Below the pieces are notes generated by a model, which worked only from the letters and a program-made list of their open reading frames with translations, had not been told where the DNA came from and made no database searches. The translations under genes were made by a program, and so were the position numbers. A stretch of DNA of 64,000 nt, taken from Hydrogenobaculum sp. Y04AAS1. Lineage in GTDB: Bacteria > Aquificota > Aquificia > Aquificales > Aquificaceae. Below are positions 1-8,106 of this stretch, piece by piece (the first letter of the stretch is position 1; each line of letters opens with the position of its first letter). The stretch is taken from assembly GCF_000020785.1 (NCBI RefSeq), contig NC_011126.1, positions 1,054,001-1,118,000 on the forward strand, in the 5' to 3' direction.

Positions 1-80
1 TCATCTTTAGAGAATTCTATTTCATCTTCAAAAAATTCAAAAGCTACTATTGATCCTTTCCAGTTTGTATTTTGAAACTC
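1..80 (-). other. Coding-like remnant downstream of the ATPase stop codon
   Basis: Reading on past the TAA at 81-83 in the same minus-strand frame, the sequence stays open to the window edge (26 codons). It encodes a plausible last strand of a GHKL ATPase fold: residues NTNWKGSIVAFEFF, then an acidic stretch. This looks like the original C-terminus of the upstream gene, cut off by a nonsense change. It could also be unrelated sequence that happens to be open; the real downstream gene lies outside the window. Confidence 0.5.
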
Positions 81-815
81 TTATACAGTTAAATGGTTAT
101 CTCTGTCCAATCTTACCATGCCGTTGTTGGAAATTATCATTAGTTTTCCGTTTGTCTTTTCTATTATCGTTTTTAGAGCATAAAGTCCGTATCCAACATT
201 ATTATTTTGAGAATAATAAGTATTTATTTTTGCCAGTGGGCTACTAACACCTTTTTCAAGAGCTTTTAAAATCGCATCTTGTTCCGTATTTACTTGATAT
301 CGCCTTTGTATATTGTGTAAAAATCCTACTCCTCTATCTACTACAACTATTTGCAATCTTCTCTGGGCTGGGAAGTATTGACCAGTAATTATAGCTCCAA
401 TAGGACTAAGTGAGTGTTGAATGGCATTGTGTAATATCTCTCCTACCATGTAATCTAAATAACTCTTCAAATCTTTTTTGTCTTCATTTCTCAAGTCTTT
501 AAAATCACTCATTATCTTTTTTGCCAATCTATCTCTACTAATATCTAGATTACCACTCTTTACAACCTCTAAAGGAATGTAAGTTCTACTTTCATCGTAA
601 TGAGCTTCATTTAACGTTTTAAAATACGAATAAAAGCGTGAATTTGGATCTGATTTAATCTCAACATCTTCTATCTCTTGTTTTATAGCTTTTAGCATAG
701 CTATACCAACAGGCTCTACGTAATCATAACTTGAAACATCAATAGTACCATTTTCTATCTTTGTAAAATCACATATATTGTTGTGTAAGTTGTCAAAAAT
801 TAGTTCTCTTCTCAT
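81..815 (-). CDS. GHKL (histidine kinase-like) ATPase domain protein, probably truncated
   Basis: A 244-residue protein with a C-terminal HATPase_c domain: N-box at residues 125-135 (GEILHNAIQHS), G1 box around D160-G164 (DRGVGF) and G2 box at 208-213 (GYGLYA). The N-terminal 100 residues match nothing I know well. There is no kinase dimerisation domain or phospho-acceptor His, so it is more like an anti-sigma or STAS-partner type ATPase than a sensor kinase. Its start is 2 nt from the lepB stop, so the two are probably co-transcribed. The frame stays coding-like after the stop (positions 1-80), which suggests a nonsense mutation or a sequencing error close to the natural end. Confidence 0.75.
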   Translation of the reverse strand: MRRELIFDNLHNNICDFTKIENGTIDVSSYDYVEPVGIAMLKAIKQEIEDVEIKSDPNSRFYSYFKTLNEAHYDESRTYIPLEVVKSGNLDISRDRLAKKIMSDFKDLRNEDKKDLKSYLDYMVGEILHNAIQHSLSPIGAIITGQYFPAQRRLQIVVVDRGVGFLHNIQRRYQVNTEQDAILKALEKGVSSPLAKINTYYSQNNNVGYGLYALKTIIEKTNGKLMIISNNGMVRLDRDNHLTV

Positions 816-817
816 GA

Positions 818-1498
818 TTATCTCCTCATTAGTTGCATACCTATTCTATCTATCCTAGGGCTTATAAGGGCTAAAAATAGCTGTCTTAGACCAATGAGGG
901 GGCTATTTTCGGCGGTGGTAAGAGATGGGACATGACCAGAGAAGTATATAACAAAAGCATCGCCTATTAGGTCTTTCCTTGGTACAAAGCCCCAATACCT
1001 GCTGTCTTCTGAGTTGTCTCTGTTGTCTCCCATTACAAAATAATCTCCAGGCGGGACCACTACATCTACGTTTCTTCTTGGCACAAAAGGATGTTTGTAA
1101 ATAGCTATAAGATGTTTTCTAAACTTCCCATCACCTATTGGAAGATATTCATAGTAAATGAGTTTTCTATCAGTTTGTTTTACAAATTGCCATTTTATCT
1201 CTTTGCCGTTTATATAAAGGGTTTGACCTTTTACTACTATGTGATCTCCTGGAACACCTATTATCCTTTTTATAAAATCTATATTTGGATTAACAGGCCA
1301 CTTGAAAACCACTATATCCCCTCTTTTTGGCTGTGATATCTCATAAGCCAATCTATTTACAAGCACAAAATCCCCCACATCAAGGGTTGGCTTCATAGAA
1401 CCAGATGGTATATTGAAAGCCTCCACCACAAAAGCCCTTAAAAAAATCACCACTATTACGATGATTATTAATTCTTTTATCTCTTTTAAAAAGTTCAT
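818..1498 (-). CDS. lepB: Signal peptidase I
   Basis: A type I signal peptidase, which cleaves Sec and Tat signal peptides at the outer face of the inner membrane. One N-terminal membrane segment (about residues 9-25) is followed by box B, IPSGSMKPTL, with catalytic Ser34, and box D, DFIKRIIGVPGD, with the general base Lys77. Box E is GDNRDNSEDSRYWG. At 226 residues it is a normal short single-anchor form. It starts 7 nt after a TATAAT box, so the transcript is probably leaderless. It is read divergently from moeA and followed by the ATPase gene. Confidence 0.96.
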   Translation of the reverse strand: MNFLKEIKELIIIVIVVIFLRAFVVEAFNIPSGSMKPTLDVGDFVLVNRLAYEISQPKRGDIVVFKWPVNPNIDFIKRIIGVPGDHIVVKGQTLYINGKEIKWQFVKQTDRKLIYYEYLPIGDGKFRKHLIAIYKHPFVPRRNVDVVVPPGDYFVMGDNRDNSEDSRYWGFVPRKDLIGDAFVIYFSGHVPSLTTAENSPLIGLRQLFLALISPRIDRIGMQLMRR

Positions 1499-1505
1499 TT
1501 GGTAT

Positions 1506-1511
1506 ATTATA
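1506..1511 (-). promoter_or_regulatory. -10 box of lepB (leaderless type)
   Basis: TATAAT on the minus strand, ending 7 nt before the lepB ATG. No Shine-Dalgarno sequence fits in that gap, so transcription probably starts at or next to the ATG. Confidence 0.6.
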
Positions 1512-1553
1512 CTAAAAGCCTATAAAATTTGCATGAAAAGGGTAAAACAATGC

Positions 1554-1559
1554 TAAAAT
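1554..1559 (+). promoter_or_regulatory. -10 box of moeA (leaderless type)
   Basis: TAAAAT preceded by TGC (extended -10), 6 nt before the moeA ATG. No ribosome binding site is visible. Confidence 0.45.
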
Positions 1560-1565
1560 AAAATT

Positions 1566-2783
1566 ATGATAGATTTTGAAGAGGCTTTAAGGATTATTTT
1601 AAACAATACAAAAACTTTGGATGATGAGCGCATATTTTTAGATCAAGCACTAAATAGAGTGCTTTTTAAAGACATCTACGCCAAAGAAAACATACCAAGC
1701 TTTGATAATGCGGCGATGGATGGTTTTGCGCTTTTAAATGAAGATTTATTGCCTTTGAAAAACGCACTGCCGGTAAAGCTAAAGATAGCTGGGGAAGTAT
1801 CAGCTGGAGCAAAACCAATACCTATTAAAAAAGGAGAAGCTGTTAAGATATACACAGGTGCTCCTATACCACAAGGGGCGGATACTGTGATAGAGCTTGA
1901 ACTCACAAAAGTAAACGCCGATGAGGTAGAGATTTTAGCTTATAAAGAAAAAGGATCAAACATAAGAAGAATAGGTGAAGATATCAAAAAAGGCGATTTA
2001 TTGCTTGAATCTGGCAAAGTACTAAGAGGATACGAGCTTGGTATTTTGGCTTCTCAGAATATAGTTACATTTGATGTGTTTAGAATGCCAAGGGTTGGTA
2101 TTTTTGTCACCGGGGATGAGGTCTTAGATGTAGGACAAGAAAAAACAAGCGATGCTCAAATAAGAAGCTCAAACCATATAAGCATAATGGGACTTTTGGA
2201 AAGCATGGGTGTAAAACCAACATTTTTAGGTATAATAAAAGATGACAAAGAATCAATAAAAAACGCCTTAAACCGCATAGAGGAGTTTGATATTCTTATA
2301 TCCACTGGTGGAGTATCTGTAAGCGATAAAGATTTTACGAAAGAAGCGGTAAAAGAGTTAGGTTTTGATGTAAAATTTCACAAAGTAGCTATAAAGCCTG
2401 GAAAACCTATTGTGTTTGCTACAAAAGGCGATAAGCTGTTTTTTGGACTTCCGGGAAACCCAGTATCTTGTGTTATAAACTTTGATATATTTGTAAGACC
2501 TTCTATCAAAAAGATGATGGGATACAAAGATATTATAAAACCTTTCATGAGAGCGAAACTAATAGCCCCAATAAAAAGAAAATCTTCAGATAGACTTGAG
2601 TTCTTAAGAGGTATATTAAATTTAGAACAAGAGCTTTTGGTGGAGGCTCTTCCTAAGCAAGGTTCTCACATGCTTACAGAGTTTAGAAGCGCCAATTGTT
2701 ATATATTGGTACCAAAGGGTGTAAACGAAATACCTGCTGGGGAGTTTGTGGATGTAATAATGTTTTCATCATACATAAGATAA
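1566..2783 (+). CDS. moeA: Molybdopterin molybdenumtransferase MoeA
   Basis: Inserts molybdate into adenylylated molybdopterin, the last step of molybdenum cofactor synthesis in the cytoplasm. The 405-residue length is typical. Visible signatures are the N-terminal SFDNAAMDGFAL motif (about residues 45-56), the domain III stretch with RSSNHISIMGLLESMG and ISTGGVSVSDKD (about 200-260), and the FGLPGNPVS loop near residue 300. A C-terminal beta-barrel domain follows. It is the first gene of a plus-strand run that continues with thiamine genes; no other molybdenum cofactor gene lies in the window. Confidence 0.96.
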   Translation: MIDFEEALRIILNNTKTLDDERIFLDQALNRVLFKDIYAKENIPSFDNAAMDGFALLNEDLLPLKNALPVKLKIAGEVSAGAKPIPIKKGEAVKIYTGAPIPQGADTVIELELTKVNADEVEILAYKEKGSNIRRIGEDIKKGDLLLESGKVLRGYELGILASQNIVTFDVFRMPRVGIFVTGDEVLDVGQEKTSDAQIRSSNHISIMGLLESMGVKPTFLGIIKDDKESIKNALNRIEEFDILISTGGVSVSDKDFTKEAVKELGFDVKFHKVAIKPGKPIVFATKGDKLFFGLPGNPVSCVINFDIFVRPSIKKMMGYKDIIKPFMRAKLIAPIKRKSSDRLEFLRGILNLEQELLVEALPKQGSHMLTEFRSANCYILVPKGVNEIPAGEFVDVIMFSSYIR

Positions 2784-2805
2784 GTTTTTTAATTAAATTT
2801 TTAAT

Positions 2806-3012
2806 GTGCGTATCAAGGTTAACGGTGAATATTTTGATTTTGAAAAGCCCATAAACATTTTGGAGCTTATAGAAACTTTTGGAGTAAAACTAAGGCCTGT
2901 TGGTCTTGCTGTTGCCGTCAACGAAGACATCGTACCAAAATCCAAGTATCAAGAAGTCTTCATAAAAGATGGCGATTGTGTTGAGATTATAGAGTTGGTA
3001 GGAGGCGGTTAA
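2806..3012 (+). CDS. thiS: Sulfur carrier protein ThiS
   Basis: A 68-residue ubiquitin-like sulfur carrier for the thiazole ring of thiamine. The C-terminus ends in VGGG, the diglycine tail that is adenylylated and converted to a thiocarboxylate. The start chosen is GTG; the ATG two bases upstream is in another frame. The stop codon touches the thiG start directly, as expected for the ThiS-ThiG pair. Confidence 0.92.
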   Translation: MRIKVNGEYFDFEKPINILELIETFGVKLRPVGLAVAVNEDIVPKSKYQEVFIKDGDCVEIIELVGGG

Positions 3013-3804
3013 ATGGAAGATCTCATGTCTTTTGATCCTTTGGTAATAGCTGGAAGAGAGTTTAAATCTAGGCTGTTTATAGGTTCTGGTAAGTTTAAAA
3101 GCTTTCAAGAAAACAAAGAAGTATTAGAAGCATCTGGTGCTGAAGTAATAACGGTAGCTGTAAGAAGGGTAAATATCACAGACAGGACAAAAGAAAATCT
3201 CCTTGATTACATAGACCCAAACAAATACCTCATACTTCCAAACACCGCTGGTTGTTATACGGCAAAAGATGCTATAAACACAGCTATGCTTGCAAGAGAA
3301 GCCACTGGTATAGATTGGATAAAATTAGAGGTGATAGGAGATCAAAAAACCCTATACCCAGATATGGAACAAACTCTAGAAGCAGCTAAAGTGCTTGTAA
3401 AAGAAGGATTCAAGGTGCTACCATACATATTTGACGATCCTATAGCTGCTAAAAAGCTTGAAGATATTGGATGTGTAGCGGTTATGCCACTGGCAAGCCC
3501 TATAGGTTCTGGTCTTGGTGTTCAAAACAGATACAACATTATGTTTATAAAAGAGGCTGTATCTGTGCCTGTAATAGTAGATGCTGGTATAGGAAGTGCT
3601 GCCGATATTCCTATCGTTTTTGAGCTTGGAGCAGATGCGGTACTAACAAACACAGCCTTGGCAGAAGCTCAAAATCCTATTTTGATGGCAAAAGCTATGA
3701 AACACGCCTGGATAGCCGGTAGAATGTCTTATTTAGCCGGTAGAATGCCAAAAAGAACATATGCAGTCCCATCATCTCCTTTAACGGGAGTACCTTTTAA
3801 ATGA
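3013..3804 (+). CDS. thiG: Thiazole synthase ThiG
   Basis: Forms the thiazole phosphate of thiamine from 1-deoxyxylulose 5-phosphate, dehydroglycine and ThiS-thiocarboxylate. At 263 residues it is a full-length TIM-barrel protein. The substrate-binding lysine lies in the WIKLEVIGD strand, followed by [13 protein letters not shown]. The phosphate-binding loops [15 protein letters not shown] and [12 protein letters not shown] are intact. It is translated with thiS (no gap) and overlaps the next gene by 4 nt (ATGA). The iminoglycine-forming enzyme (ThiH or ThiO) is not in the window. Confidence 0.96.
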   Translation: MEDLMSFDPLVIAGREFKSRLFIGSGKFKSFQENKEVLEASGAEVITVAVRRVNITDRTKENLLDYIDPNKYLILPNTAGCYTAKDAINTAMLAREATGIDWIKLEVIGDQKTLYPDMEQTLEAAKVLVKEGFKVLPYIFDDPIAAKKLEDIGCVAVMPLASPIGSGLGVQNRYNIMFIKEAVSVPVIVDAGIGSAADIPIVFELGADAVLTNTALAEAQNPILMAKAMKHAWIAGRMSYLAGRMPKRTYAVPSSPLTGVPFK

Positions 3805-5126
3805 AAGATGCCGTTGTAATAGGTGCAGGCGTTAGTGGAATAGTAGCAGCTTATACGCTTAAAAAAGCTGGTTTTGATCCTCTTGTTATAGAAAAAGAGC
3901 CTCACATAGGTGGTTCTACCCATACTTTGAGAGAAGATGGACGTATCATAGAGCTTGGCGTGCAATCTGTGCTTGGTCAAGAAGAATTTATGGCTTTTGC
4001 CAAAGAACTAAATTTAAAGCCTCTACATCCACTAAAAGAGCACGCCAACACAAGGTACGTATATTTAAACGGTCAGCTTAAGAAAATGCCATCAAACCCG
4101 ATTGAGTTTTTAACCTCTGATTTTTTTTCTATATTTGGTAAAATCAGGCTTTTAAGAGAACCATTTATACCACCAAAAGACGATCCCAAAGAAAGTATAA
4201 GCGATTTTGTAACAAGGCGTCTTGGCAAAGAGTTTTTGGATAAGATAGTAGAACCCTTTGTATGCGGTATATACGCTGGAGACCCAGACAAATTGTCTGC
4301 CAAATACGCCGTTAGAAGGGTAAAAGCCTTAGAAGATGAATATGGGTCTATCATAAAAGGTTCTATGAAGAAAAAAGCCCTTGGCCCTCAAGGTGAGATC
4401 ACATCTTTTGAAGGTGGGCTTTTAACATTTTTAGAAAAAATGGCCTCTGGCATAGATATATCTTTGGAAAATGTGGCACTTAAAATCACTAAAAAAGACG
4501 ATATATATACTATAGATACTAAAAGCGGTAAAATTCAAACAAAATCTATACTCATAGCCACACCAGCCTACAGTGCATCTTATCTTCTTAGAAATCTCAC
4601 TTGGAGCATGTCTGCGGAGTTAGACCAGATAGAGTATGCACCTGTTATAGTGATAAGCGCTATCGTAAAACATCCTCTTCCAAAGGGTTTTGGGTTTTTA
4701 ATACCAAGAAAAGAAAATACCATCATGCTTGGAGCACTTTTTTCAAGCAATCTATTTAAAATCTGCAAAGAAGATGAAAACATTATCACTATATATGTAG
4801 GCGGTGAAAGAAGAAAAGATGTAGCAGATTGGCCAGAGGAAAAGATCATTTCACAAGTAAAGAAGGAGTTAAAGCAAATACTTGGTATAGAGGATTTTGA
4901 AAAATATTATTTCAAAAAATGGAAAAAAGCCATACCTCAATACAACATAGGCTACGAGAAATTTATAAACACCGTAAAGGATATAGAGAATATGAACAAA
5001 GGTGTTTTTATAGCAGGAAACTATATTGAAGGTAATTCTTTTAACGACTCTTTAAGATACGCCATGAAAAAAGCAAACGAACAAATTTTATTTCTTAAAA
5101 AAGGAGTGGCTCATGCACAAGTTTAA
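3801..5126 (+). CDS. hemY: HemY-type protoporphyrinogen/coproporphyrinogen oxidase
   Basis: An FAD flavoenzyme of 441 residues with an N-terminal Rossmann motif ([19 protein letters not shown], residues 6-24) and the family signature [10 protein letters not shown]. The middle contains [19 protein letters not shown], and the C-terminus has the second FAD segment, [16 protein letters not shown]. The HemY/PPOX family oxidises porphyrinogens in haem synthesis, acting on protoporphyrinogen IX or coproporphyrinogen III; sequence alone does not say which. It overlaps thiG by 4 nt and the methyltransferase by 14 nt. Confidence 0.88.
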   Translation: MKDAVVIGAGVSGIVAAYTLKKAGFDPLVIEKEPHIGGSTHTLREDGRIIELGVQSVLGQEEFMAFAKELNLKPLHPLKEHANTRYVYLNGQLKKMPSNPIEFLTSDFFSIFGKIRLLREPFIPPKDDPKESISDFVTRRLGKEFLDKIVEPFVCGIYAGDPDKLSAKYAVRRVKALEDEYGSIIKGSMKKKALGPQGEITSFEGGLLTFLEKMASGIDISLENVALKITKKDDIYTIDTKSGKIQTKSILIATPAYSASYLLRNLTWSMSAELDQIEYAPVIVISAIVKHPLPKGFGFLIPRKENTIMLGALFSSNLFKICKEDENIITIYVGGERRKDVADWPEEKIISQVKKELKQILGIEDFEKYYFKKWKKAIPQYNIGYEKFINTVKDIENMNKGVFIAGNYIEGNSFNDSLRYAMKKANEQILFLKKGVAHAQV

Positions 5127-5739
5127 TCCAGAACATTTACATCGTCTTGACAACGAAGAGCGTCTTGAGCTTTTTGACCCAGAGAAAACTCTAAAACAGT
5201 TTGGCCTTAAACCAGGTTATAAAGTGCTCGATGTGGGCACAGGAGCTGGTTTTTATCTTCCTTACCTTAGCAAGATGGTAGGCCCAGAGGGAAAAGTTTA
5301 TGCCATAGACTCTCAGCCGGCGGCGGTGGAGTATGCAAAAAACAAGGTAGAAAAGCTTTGTCTTCAAAACGTAGTAGTGCTTCAATCTGAAGAAAATAAA
5401 ATTCCACTTCCCGATCAAATAATAGATTTTGCATATATGGCTTTTGTATTTCATGAGCTTACGAATCCCGGTGAGTTTTTATCCGAGCTTTTAAGAGTAT
5501 TAAAACCAGGTGGTTTGATAGGTATTGTAGAATGGAAAAAAGAGGATAGAGATAAAGGTCCACCAAAAGAAGAAGTACCTTCCGAATGGGAGCTTGGCCT
5601 TGCGTTAGAAGACGTTGGTGTAAAAGTAGGGCGTATGGTGGATCTTGGTAAATACTGCTACGGGGTTTACGCTATGGCACCAGACCCAGAGTTAGAAAAG
5701 AAGATGAACAACCCCATAAAGATACCCCCAAGCTTATAA
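5113..5739 (+). CDS. Class I SAM-dependent methyltransferase
   Basis: A 208-residue UbiE-like Rossmann methyltransferase. Motif I is VLDVGTGAGFYLPYL (about residues 38-52) and the acidic strand 2 end is VYAIDSQPAAVEYA. The later FVFHELTNPGEFLSELLRVLKPGGLIGIVEW is typical of the UbiE/Coq5 group. The substrate is unknown. Quinone or porphyrin-related methylation is possible from the neighbour, but arsenite or small-molecule methyltransferases look similar. The start overlaps the HemY gene by 14 nt. Confidence 0.85.
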   Translation: MHKFNPEHLHRLDNEERLELFDPEKTLKQFGLKPGYKVLDVGTGAGFYLPYLSKMVGPEGKVYAIDSQPAAVEYAKNKVEKLCLQNVVVLQSEENKIPLPDQIIDFAYMAFVFHELTNPGEFLSELLRVLKPGGLIGIVEWKKEDRDKGPPKEEVPSEWELGLALEDVGVKVGRMVDLGKYCYGVYAMAPDPELEKKMNNPIKIPPSL

Positions 5740-5747
5740 AACTTTAT

Positions 5748-6470
5748 ATGATATATTTTATATCGCATGGGTCTCCCATGCTTTTATTGGAAAACAACGA
5801 TTTTACAAAGATGTTAAAAAACCAAGAAAAACGGATAAAATCTTCAAAATACATCATAGTACTATCTTCTCATTGGCTTACAGAAGAACCTATGATAAGC
5901 GAAAACCCTTATCCTATAATGTATGATTTTTACGGCTTTCCAAAAGAGCTTTATTCTATAGATTACAAGGCTTTTACCGATAAAAACATCGTAGATAGTA
6001 TATCTTCTAAGCTTCACTTGGCAAAAACCAAAAGAGGTTTAGACCATGGAGCATGGGCTTTGCTCTATCACATGCTAAAAGACGCCTCTTTACCTATAGT
6101 ACAAATTAGCATACCCATTGGTAAAGATCTCGATTTTTATATAGATTTTGGTGAGAAATTATCGCACTTTAAAGATGAAGCAAGCATTTTGTTTAGTGGG
6201 GGTGCCATACACAATCTAATGCTTATAAAAGATACTACAGAAGATTGGGCTTACGAGTTTCACGATTTTATAAAAAACGCAGTTTTAAACCATGATATCA
6301 AAAGCCTAAAAAACTTCAAACATCATAGATACGCCAATATCGCCCACCCTACTATAGAGCATTTTATACCGCTTTTTTACTTTATAGGTGCTTGCCAAAG
6401 ACCAACGCTACTCTACGATGGTTTTGAGTTGGGTAATCTCTCCCTTCTTAGTTTTGGGTGTATAAATTAG
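5748..6470 (+). CDS. LigB-type (DODA) extradiol ring-cleavage dioxygenase family protein
   Basis: A 240-residue protein of the class III extradiol dioxygenase family, close in layout to E. coli YgiD. Likely metal ligands are the early His in FISHGSP, the His in LSSHWL, and the GLDHGAW and HPTIEHF histidines. Family members cleave catechol-like rings such as DOPA with non-haem metal; the substrate here is unknown. It starts 8 nt after the methyltransferase and closes this run. An aromatic degradation role is unlikely in an autotroph, so the function stays open. Confidence 0.82.
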   Translation: MIYFISHGSPMLLLENNDFTKMLKNQEKRIKSSKYIIVLSSHWLTEEPMISENPYPIMYDFYGFPKELYSIDYKAFTDKNIVDSISSKLHLAKTKRGLDHGAWALLYHMLKDASLPIVQISIPIGKDLDFYIDFGEKLSHFKDEASILFSGGAIHNLMLIKDTTEDWAYEFHDFIKNAVLNHDIKSLKNFKHHRYANIAHPTIEHFIPLFYFIGACQRPTLLYDGFELGNLSLLSFGCIN

Positions 6471-6490
6471 TTTTTTGCTTTTAAAAACTA

Positions 6491-6496
6491 TAAAAT
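6491..6496 (+). promoter_or_regulatory. -10 box of the nucleotidyltransferase gene (leaderless type)
   Basis: TAAAAT overlapping TATAAA, ending 6 nt before the ATG at 6503. No ribosome binding site is visible. Confidence 0.4.
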
Positions 6497-6502
6497 AAAT
6501 AT

Positions 6503-6817
6503 ATGGATAGACGAATAAGGCTTAAAGATGAAGAGATAGAGATTATAAAAGAAGTGGCAATTGAGATATTTGGGGAAGATGCAAAGGTTTATATATTTGG
6601 TAGCAGGGTAGACTTAACAAAAAAAGGTGGTGATATAGATATTTTCATAGAAACCCAAAAGGAGGTTTCTCTTAATCAAGAGATTGATTTTTTGGCAAAG
6701 CTTGAGTTAAAAGGTATAGAAAGGAGCGTTGATGTTTTAATAAAAGCCAAAAACAGAGATAATAAACCAATCTTTGAAGAGGCAAAAAGAACAGGCGTTT
6801 TGATAGAAAGCTTTTAG
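6503..6817 (+). CDS. Minimal nucleotidyltransferase (MNT) domain protein
   Basis: A 104-residue protein with the polymerase-beta type nucleotidyltransferase signature: FGSR at residues 34-37 and, ten residues on, GGDIDIFIE with the catalytic DxD pair. Proteins of this size are usually the MntA antitoxin half of HEPN-MNT modules, which AMPylate the HEPN toxin. No HEPN gene lies on either side: upstream is the dioxygenase and downstream bamD. It may be an orphan antitoxin or have another nucleotidyl transfer role. The transcript is probably leaderless. Confidence 0.8.
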   Translation: MDRRIRLKDEEIEIIKEVAIEIFGEDAKVYIFGSRVDLTKKGGDIDIFIETQKEVSLNQEIDFLAKLELKGIERSVDVLIKAKNRDNKPIFEEAKRTGVLIESF

Positions 6818-6842
6818 ATTTTTAAAAAATGCTTTGGAGTGG

Positions 6843-6848
6843 TATAAT
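6843..6848 (+). promoter_or_regulatory. -10 box of bamD (leaderless type)
   Basis: TATAAT preceded by TGG (extended -10), 6 nt before the ATG at 6855. This spacing supports 6855 as the start and not the upstream in-frame TTG at 6834, which would lie in front of the promoter box. Confidence 0.6.
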
Positions 6849-6854
6849 ATCTAT

Positions 6855-7781
6855 ATGAAAAAATACTTTAAAGTGTTTACTCTTTCTATGGTGATTTTGG
6901 GAGCTTCTTTGATGGTTAGCTCATGTGCTAAGGTAACCCAGAAAGAAAGGGAGCAAAGGGCTATAAACGGATATATCAAAGGCTCGGAAGCTTTTACAAA
7001 CGGAGATTACTCTTCTGCGGAAGAAAACCTAAAAAGAGCTTTAAAATACCTTGAAAACCTTACCCCAGAGCAAATAGAAAGAGCTAGGTTTATGCTGGCC
7101 AAAAGCTATTATCTTGACCATGATTATACAAATGCCATCATATACCTTGAAAGCTTTTTATACTATTATCCAAACTCTCCAGAAGCCCCTCAGGCCACAT
7201 ACATGCTTATAAAAAGCTATTATAAAATAGCTCCGGACGCTTACAGAGACCAAACCTACACTTACAAAGCTATAGACTTGGCAAAGGAATTTCTGAGCAA
7301 ATACCCAAACAATCCTTACGACTCGGATGTAAGAGCCCTTATAGATAAAGCCAGACAAAAAATAGCAAAACACGATGAGCTTATAGCAAAATTTTACGAA
7401 GATTACGGTTTTTACTATCCGGCTGCCGAACGCTACAAAGACATGCTAATAAACGACACGCAGTATATATCCAAAACAAAAACCTACTACAGGCTAATAA
7501 AAAATCTTTTACTAGTACCAAAACAAGCTAAAAGGTATGAAGATAAGTATAAGGATATGCTAAAAAAAGATGAAGACAAGCTTCGTCATGCAAAAGCCCA
7601 AGACAAACCATTTATAGAAAAACGTATAAAATTCTGGAAACTTCAGATAAAAAGATGGGAAGATTTAGCAAAAAAATCAAGAAAAGAAGGTTTAGAATAC
7701 TTTGAAAAGTATAAAAAAATATTTGGCAATACACCTTACGTATCAAAACTGGAGAGAATAATAAAAGAAACAAATGGATAA
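6855..7781 (+). CDS. bamD: Outer membrane assembly lipoprotein BamD-like TPR protein
   Basis: A 308-residue lipoprotein: a hydrophobic signal ends in MVSSC, with the lipidated Cys followed by TPR-like helices (GDYSSAEENLKRALKYL, DYTNAIIYLESFLYYYPNSPEA). This is the BamD (YfiO/ComL) pattern, the essential TPR subunit of the beta-barrel assembly machine at the inner face of the outer membrane. The C-terminal third is highly charged and longer than in E. coli BamD (about 245 residues). The ATG at 6855 is chosen because the TATAAT box sits right before it. It overlaps rsfS by 8 nt. Confidence 0.85.
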   Translation: MKKYFKVFTLSMVILGASLMVSSCAKVTQKEREQRAINGYIKGSEAFTNGDYSSAEENLKRALKYLENLTPEQIERARFMLAKSYYLDHDYTNAIIYLESFLYYYPNSPEAPQATYMLIKSYYKIAPDAYRDQTYTYKAIDLAKEFLSKYPNNPYDSDVRALIDKARQKIAKHDELIAKFYEDYGFYYPAAERYKDMLINDTQYISKTKTYYRLIKNLLLVPKQAKRYEDKYKDMLKKDEDKLRHAKAQDKPFIEKRIKFWKLQIKRWEDLAKKSRKEGLEYFEKYKKIFGNTPYVSKLERIIKETNG

Positions 7782-8106
7782 GCTTAAACTTATAAAAACG
7801 TTGTTGGAAGATAAAAAAGCAGAAGATATATCGGTTTTAGACGTTAGAAAACACACGAATATAGCCGATTATTTTATAATAGCTACTGCCAATTCAAGCG
7901 TTCATGCAAAAGCTTTAGCAGAACATTTGGAAAAAGAGCTAAAAAATAGAGACATTAACATAGACCACGTAGAAGGTTTAAACGAACATGCTCAATGGAT
8001 ATTGATAGATTTGCTAGATATTATAGTGCATATACAAACCAAAGAGGCTAGAGAGTATTACAACCTTGACTGGCTTTGGTCAAATGCAGAGAGGGTAAGC
8101 TTATGA
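7774..8106 (+). CDS. rsfS: Ribosomal silencing factor RsfS
   Basis: A 110-residue Iojap/YbeB/DUF143 protein. It binds uL14 on the large ribosomal subunit and blocks subunit joining during starvation. Family motifs are DISVLDVRKHTNIADYFIIATANS, the HVEGLNEHAQWILIDLLDIIVHI block and the terminal REYYNLDWLW. Length and content are standard. It overlaps bamD by 8 nt and the LapA/LapB-like gene by 4 nt (ATGA). Confidence 0.95.
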   Translation: MDKLKLIKTLLEDKKAEDISVLDVRKHTNIADYFIIATANSSVHAKALAEHLEKELKNRDINIDHVEGLNEHAQWILIDLLDIIVHIQTKEAREYYNLDWLWSNAERVSL

